Origin: Metallyticus violacea
Lineage: Eukaryota; Arthropoda; Insecta; Mantodea; Metallyticidae
NCBI GenBank assembly: GCA_030762175.1
Contig: CM060833.1
Coordinates: forward strand, 67,357,001 to 67,421,000
Reading direction: 5' to 3'
Length of the DNA: 64,000 bases
Shown here: piece after piece, positions 59,891 to 64,000 of the stretch
How the letters are laid out: each line of letters opens with the position of its first letter
How positions within the stretch are numbered: the stretch's first letter is position 1
Notes under the pieces: generated by a model
Told to the model about the DNA's origin: nothing
The model's database searches: none
What the model saw: only the letters and a program-made list of their open reading frames with translations
Program-made: the position numbers and the translations under genes

Positions 59891-61397
59891 TCCAATATAT
59901 CACAACGATTGGTTGGCCTACTTGCTCACACGATAAAAATGGGTGGGAGCAGATGAAATGAAATGCTCGACACGACAGTGGAAGACAAAGAGGTTTTGTG
60001 GCACCAAATGCAGGACGGAACTATCCTCCCGTCAAAATTTGTGCAGGCGTTTGATTAAATCCAAGCCCCGAAGAATGAGAACTTTAATAGAAGTGGAGAA
60101 TTTACACATCCCATGTTTTCTTTTATGTTTTTAATTTAAGAATGTTTATCAATCAATCTATTTATTTTGAAAACAAAGTACCTTACTCTTATATATGTGA
60201 ACAAAAATGCCTTTAAATTAAAATAACTTTTGCAGTTGTAATTTATATTGTCATGTACATTTAAACATCACTTTTACTTGTAAAAATTACAAATAAAACA
60301 ATTCAATCAATGGGTAAAATTAAACTTCCTTAGTTCTCGTTGCTTCACACCTGATTTTAACCGCTCCACCATCAGCGATGCCTTTCTCGATATGACTGAT
60401 GATGACAGAATGAGGCTAAAAACTGTAAGAAGAGCAAGCACAGACATGCCAGGGTGAATCGATCGAGGAGCCAAACAGAATTTAGCAAGTTAATACTTCA
60501 AGAAGGGCTCCCCTTTTTTAGATATTATTTATAAGGCGTAGTATTATAGGGGCATTGAAGTCCCAAATGGTCATCAGCATGATTGTCTCAGCGGAAGCTT
60601 TTATCCTTACTCTTTGGTTCATAATGGTGCTACCAGGACTCTTCTCCTGCTACAGTTGGATGGAGAACCTGAGGTTAAAGTGCCCATGACAAGTGCTGCA
60701 CACTCTTGTGATCACCAAACAGCAACACACCCAAGTCATTTTACACAAAACTATGTTGATATTAGTACATTTTATCAGCAGTGACTGACCTGTGTTCACG
60801 CATTCGCTGCTCGATCTACTGTTTCATTGTCTTGTTTGCAACAGAAACTCGTCCCCCATTTCGGTATTCATCACTAAAGTTTAGTGTTACTTAAACAGCT
60901 GTTTCCATTTTGCCCTAAATTTCATAACATTTCCCTCCCCCTTACCACAAATAAAAACTCTTCCAAGGAGCAATTCGACAGTTGAATGATCATATTTTTG
61001 ATCATATTTTATTGGTGATTTTTCCCCCATTTTTTGCTCTCAAGATTGAGATACGCGTAGTGCTCCAGTCACGATTCCAATATAGTGTATTTAGTGTCTC
61101 TAAATAAGATTTTTCTTTGTGCACACATTTCCATGAACTTTGGACTGAAACTTTTATAATTTATTAAATGTCTTTCCGCCGTATTTGTTCATCAATGAGA
61201 TTTCTCGGCACTTTTCAGCAAGAGACAAATTACATGTTGAAGAGATGGCGAGTCAAAGTGTCATGAACCCGAAAAGAATGCCAAGAAACATTTACTTCTT
61301 AAATTGCGGAGTTCTGAACTACGGGAAGAACGGATTTATAAAGGCCGTGCCGTGTTATCTAGTTGCGCAACAGCTGAGCAATATTCAGAAGTATTGA

Positions 61398-61402
<5 letters not shown>

Positions 61403-61442
<40 letters not shown>

Positions 61443-61443
61443 C
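61403..61443. repeat. (AAT)n microsatellite
   Basis: About 13 AAT units, followed by an irregular ATCATTATCATAATC stretch. Confidence 0.95.
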
Positions 61444-61466
61444 ATTATCATAATCATAATAATAAC

Positions 61467-61525
61467 AGGAAGAAGAAGAAGAAGAAGAAGAAGAAGAAGA
61501 AGAAGAAGAAGAAGAAGAAGAAGAA
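61467..61525. repeat. (GAA)n microsatellite
   Basis: About 18 GAA units, 25 bp after the AAT run; the source of the false poly-Ser frame. Confidence 0.95.
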
Positions 61526-61814
61526 ATGTTCACACATGAAAATATTTTACCTGTATGTACATTTTGCCACATGTAAACTCGTTTGAAAAAACAAATTACT
61601 TCACAAACCAGTTGCTCCTCCCTAAAAACCAAATCCTAAAAGTATACCCACATAACGCTAAAACTAAAAAAAGCTATTACGAGATAATAAAAACGTAAAC
61701 AGTGAAACTACTGTGTTATTTGCTAAACCATTTAACCAATTGTAAAATGAAGACACCTGCCAACAAATAACTCTCAAAGTTAAGAATTATGAATTGCGTT
61801 TATTTAACTTTTGT

Positions 61815-61960
61815 TTGTCAGACTTGGCACCCACTGACTTCTTTCTCTGCGGAATACTATTACGGACTCACGCTTTAGTGCAGCAAAACTGAGGGATATT
61901 CAAAAAGTGTATTGTCCTCTTTGATTCAGAACCATGCAGAGTATTGAAGGCATTGATGTT
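61815..61960 (+). mobile_element. Transposase C-terminal scrap (Tc/mariner-like)
   Basis: SDLAPTDFFLCGILLRTHAL recalls the SPDLAPxDFFLWGxLK block holding the third catalytic Asp of Tc/mariner transposases. Nothing more of the element was found. Confidence 0.4.
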
Positions 61961-61969
61961 TAAGTATAT

Positions 61970-63479
61970 AAATTGTTTGTAAAATTCTATTTTAGAAAAT
62001 AAAAGGTGTACCTACTAAGTACCTATGTTCCAATGGTTAGCTCAGAATGTTTGCTAGTACATTTCTTCATTTCCTATCCCGAACATTCCCTGTTTCCCGA
62101 AATATATTACATAGCTTAACATTATTTGATGACATGAATTTTTAAAACCGTGTTCGAATGTACAAATATAGTTAGTTCATTTCCATAACAGCCTTCTTAT
62201 GCGAAGGTTTGCTGCGAGTCTAGTGATGGCAGTGGTAGTGTTAGGAGTAAGTCGTAATCTGTGGTCTTAGGTTACTGAGCATTGGTTCCCTCCACACAAG
62301 GCACTAAGCCAATCAGCAATGTACTCATTAACATCGCTGCTCATATTATAGAGCTTATTGGAACATTAACGCATTGCCACAAAATAAATAGGTGCCTATT
62401 TAAATGTAAAGCAAAACAAAAAACCCATAAACCACATTACTAAACGCAACCCTTTTTTGAACTTCTGTATTCCTTCGTGATGTAGTGCGTACAGTAGCAC
62501 GATTTCCGACACTTGCACACTTCTTTCACCGTGTATGGAAGGCTCATTGACTACCTTTTGTGAATTCTCAGAGCTATTTTGAATTTGCGCTAGCTATACG
62601 TATATGCAATACAAAATACATGCTGGCCCATAATCTACTTTACATCAATATTAATGAAATACTTCACAAATACTGCTTGTTTGCTAACTCGCTCATGATC
62701 CTGCCTGCTTTAACACTCGGAGAGTATTTCTCTGTAGAAAATGCCGCGCGAGTTGTCCATTTTGGTAAGACAACCAATACTTGCTACTATAGGTATTTAA
62801 AAAGTGTATAAATAGCAAAAGTAAGCAATTTGAAAAACATGTACATTTATTATATACACTATAATAATTGTCTTACCACTGTTGTTACAATGATAAACTT
62901 ATTAAAAACTACACATTTTGATTAATGTAGAATTTTTATCAAATTAGAGAAACAAAAATAGTTCAAAACTCTTAAATAGTAACAAAAATATTGCAATATT
63001 CGAAGTGATTAAGTTCTGCAAAGGCAGAAGACAAGTTAAGGAGGTAAAAGTAAATGGTGAATCTCGAAGTCGTAACATCCATTGAAGGGATGGAAACATT
63101 AAAATAAAACAATATGGAAAGAAAGGGTGGTTGAGAAAAAAATAATAAATGGAAATATAATAAAAATACAAAAAAAAACTTAGAAATAACAATAACAACG
63201 TAGAAAGGGCAATATCAGCACGTAAGATTTAAGCGCGGTGATGCAACACGCTTTATGCAAAAATATGAGTCGGTAACGCATCAATAAGTTTTAATTAAAT
63301 TCATCATCCAAATCCTTAGAGAGTGACAGGACATGATGGGTAACTGGCAAGGGATACTTGTTAAGTATTATGTATATACAATGTTTTGTTTATTGTCGCT
63401 TTGATGCATTGGTTCTCGTGACGTCTGTAGATTGTGGACTGAATGCTGCATAAGTCTTTAGTTACGAATAAAATGAAAT
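61970..63479. other. Intergenic, nothing recognised
   Basis: AT-rich; the frames at 62560-62811 and 62944-63198 are low-complexity or chance. Confidence 0.5.
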
Positions 63480-63650
63480 AATATACGGCCAATGAGTTCG
63501 GAGTCATTGGTGCCTTAAAGCTATCTGGCATTCACCTTCTCAGGGTATTGAAAAACTGAAGAAAAAAAGCTTACTTAGACAGGGGTTCGAACCCAGGACT
63601 TCCTAATTGTAGTCGCAAACGCTACCCCTAGACCACGAAAGTCATCAAAT
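63480..63650 (-). mobile_element. tRNA-derived element, minor family (SINE-D)
   Basis: Minus strand: TCGTGGTCTAGGGGTAGCGT (A box) and CTGGGTTCGAACCCCTGTCT (perfect B box), followed by a body with CAATACCCTGAGAAGGTGAA. The acceptor ends do not pair, so a SINE rather than a tRNA gene. Confidence 0.55.
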
Positions 63651-63704
63651 TGTAATAGATTTAACTTATGTCCGAAATTTACATCGAATATAAAGAAGTG
63701 TTTT

Positions 63705-63925
63705 GGCATAAAGCAGCACGTGCACTGCAAGGTTTAAATCTTGCGTGTTGATATTCCCCTTTCTATTTTGTTATTATAGTTTTTAATTCTTGTTTTTAAA
63801 TATTAATATTTCTCTCTTTATTATTTTTCCTCCTCCGCACTTTTCTCCATGTAGTTTCATTTAATCTGTTTCCATATGTTACCTTCGAGATGTATTTACT
63901 TTTACCACCTTTAACTGTCTTTAAA
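63705..63925 (+). mobile_element. Second Penelope element relic, 3' end
   Basis: GGTTTAAATCTTGCGTGTTG parallels GGTTTAAATCTTACGTATTA at the end of the GIY-YIG frame (39237-39256). TAGTTTCATTTAATCTGTTT and ATTTACTTTTACCACCTTTA then parallel 39280-39350 in order. Truncated at both ends. Confidence 0.7.
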
Positions 63926-64000
63926 TAAAAACACAAGCGGTTCAAAATATTGGCATATTTGTGTTACTATTTAAGTGTTTCAACTAGTGCTTCTCTGGTG

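Noticed and set aside
61336..61632. Poly-Ser/poly-Tyr frame
   Set aside because: Translation of GAA and AAT triplet repeats.
1..64000. CRISPR array, bacterial operons or rRNA genes
   Set aside because: No regularly spaced repeats and no bacterial-type coding density; the window is clearly eukaryotic.

Overview
This window looks like nuclear DNA from an insect with a large, AT-rich, transposon-filled genome. The evidence is spliced exons with GT/AG introns, an Osiris (DUF1676) gene (an insect-restricted family), several tRNA-derived SINE families, many mariner relics, a Penelope-like element, a LINE relic, a Mutator-like fragment and long microsatellites. A large-genome hemimetabolous insect (cockroach, termite, stick insect or similar) would fit, but no species can be named from this sequence. 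There is no sign of bacterial genes, CRISPR, rRNA or a functional tRNA gene.

The only host gene I can support is one Osiris gene on the minus strand, spanning 49541 to 15852 (33.7 kb). Four coding exons (49541-49216, 43404-43280, 22876-22541, 16000-15852) join with GT donors, AG acceptors and matching phases into one 936-nt frame, 311 residues plus stop. The product has a signal peptide, a Cys-containing N-terminal region, the DUF1676 core, a long hydrophobic segment, a His/Asp-rich tract and a Tyr/Gln-rich tail. The introns are 5.8, 20.4 and 6.5 kb and are full of mobile elements.

Layout: 1-5277, no gene seen, one tRNA-like scrap. 5278-8110, a SINE and two transposase relics. 8111-15800, a mariner relic (10802-11932) and microsatellites. 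15852-49541, the Osiris gene: intron 3 holds a mariner with both terminal repeats, a SINE-in-SINE nest and a TA-flanked DNA element; intron 2 holds a mariner with a long open frame, a LINE relic, several SINEs, a mariner split by a SINE and a Penelope-like element beside (AT)n; intron 1 holds a 5'-truncated SINE and an internally deleted mariner. 49542-64000 is intergenic, with SINEs, a short fold-back element, a Mutator-like fragment between two SINEs, triplet repeats and two Penelope relics.

Two SINE families dominate. SINE-A has a Gly/Arg-like tRNA head (eight copies); SINE-B has a Ser/Leu-like tRNA head (eight copies). Many copies have recognisable target-site duplications, and two SINE-B copies are nearly identical, suggesting recent activity. 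I found no clear case for a wholly new biological system. The strongest results are the reconstructed Osiris gene, the nested insertions, and a possible decayed hammerhead-ribozyme core in the Penelope repeats. Most other short open frames look like chance or transposon debris.
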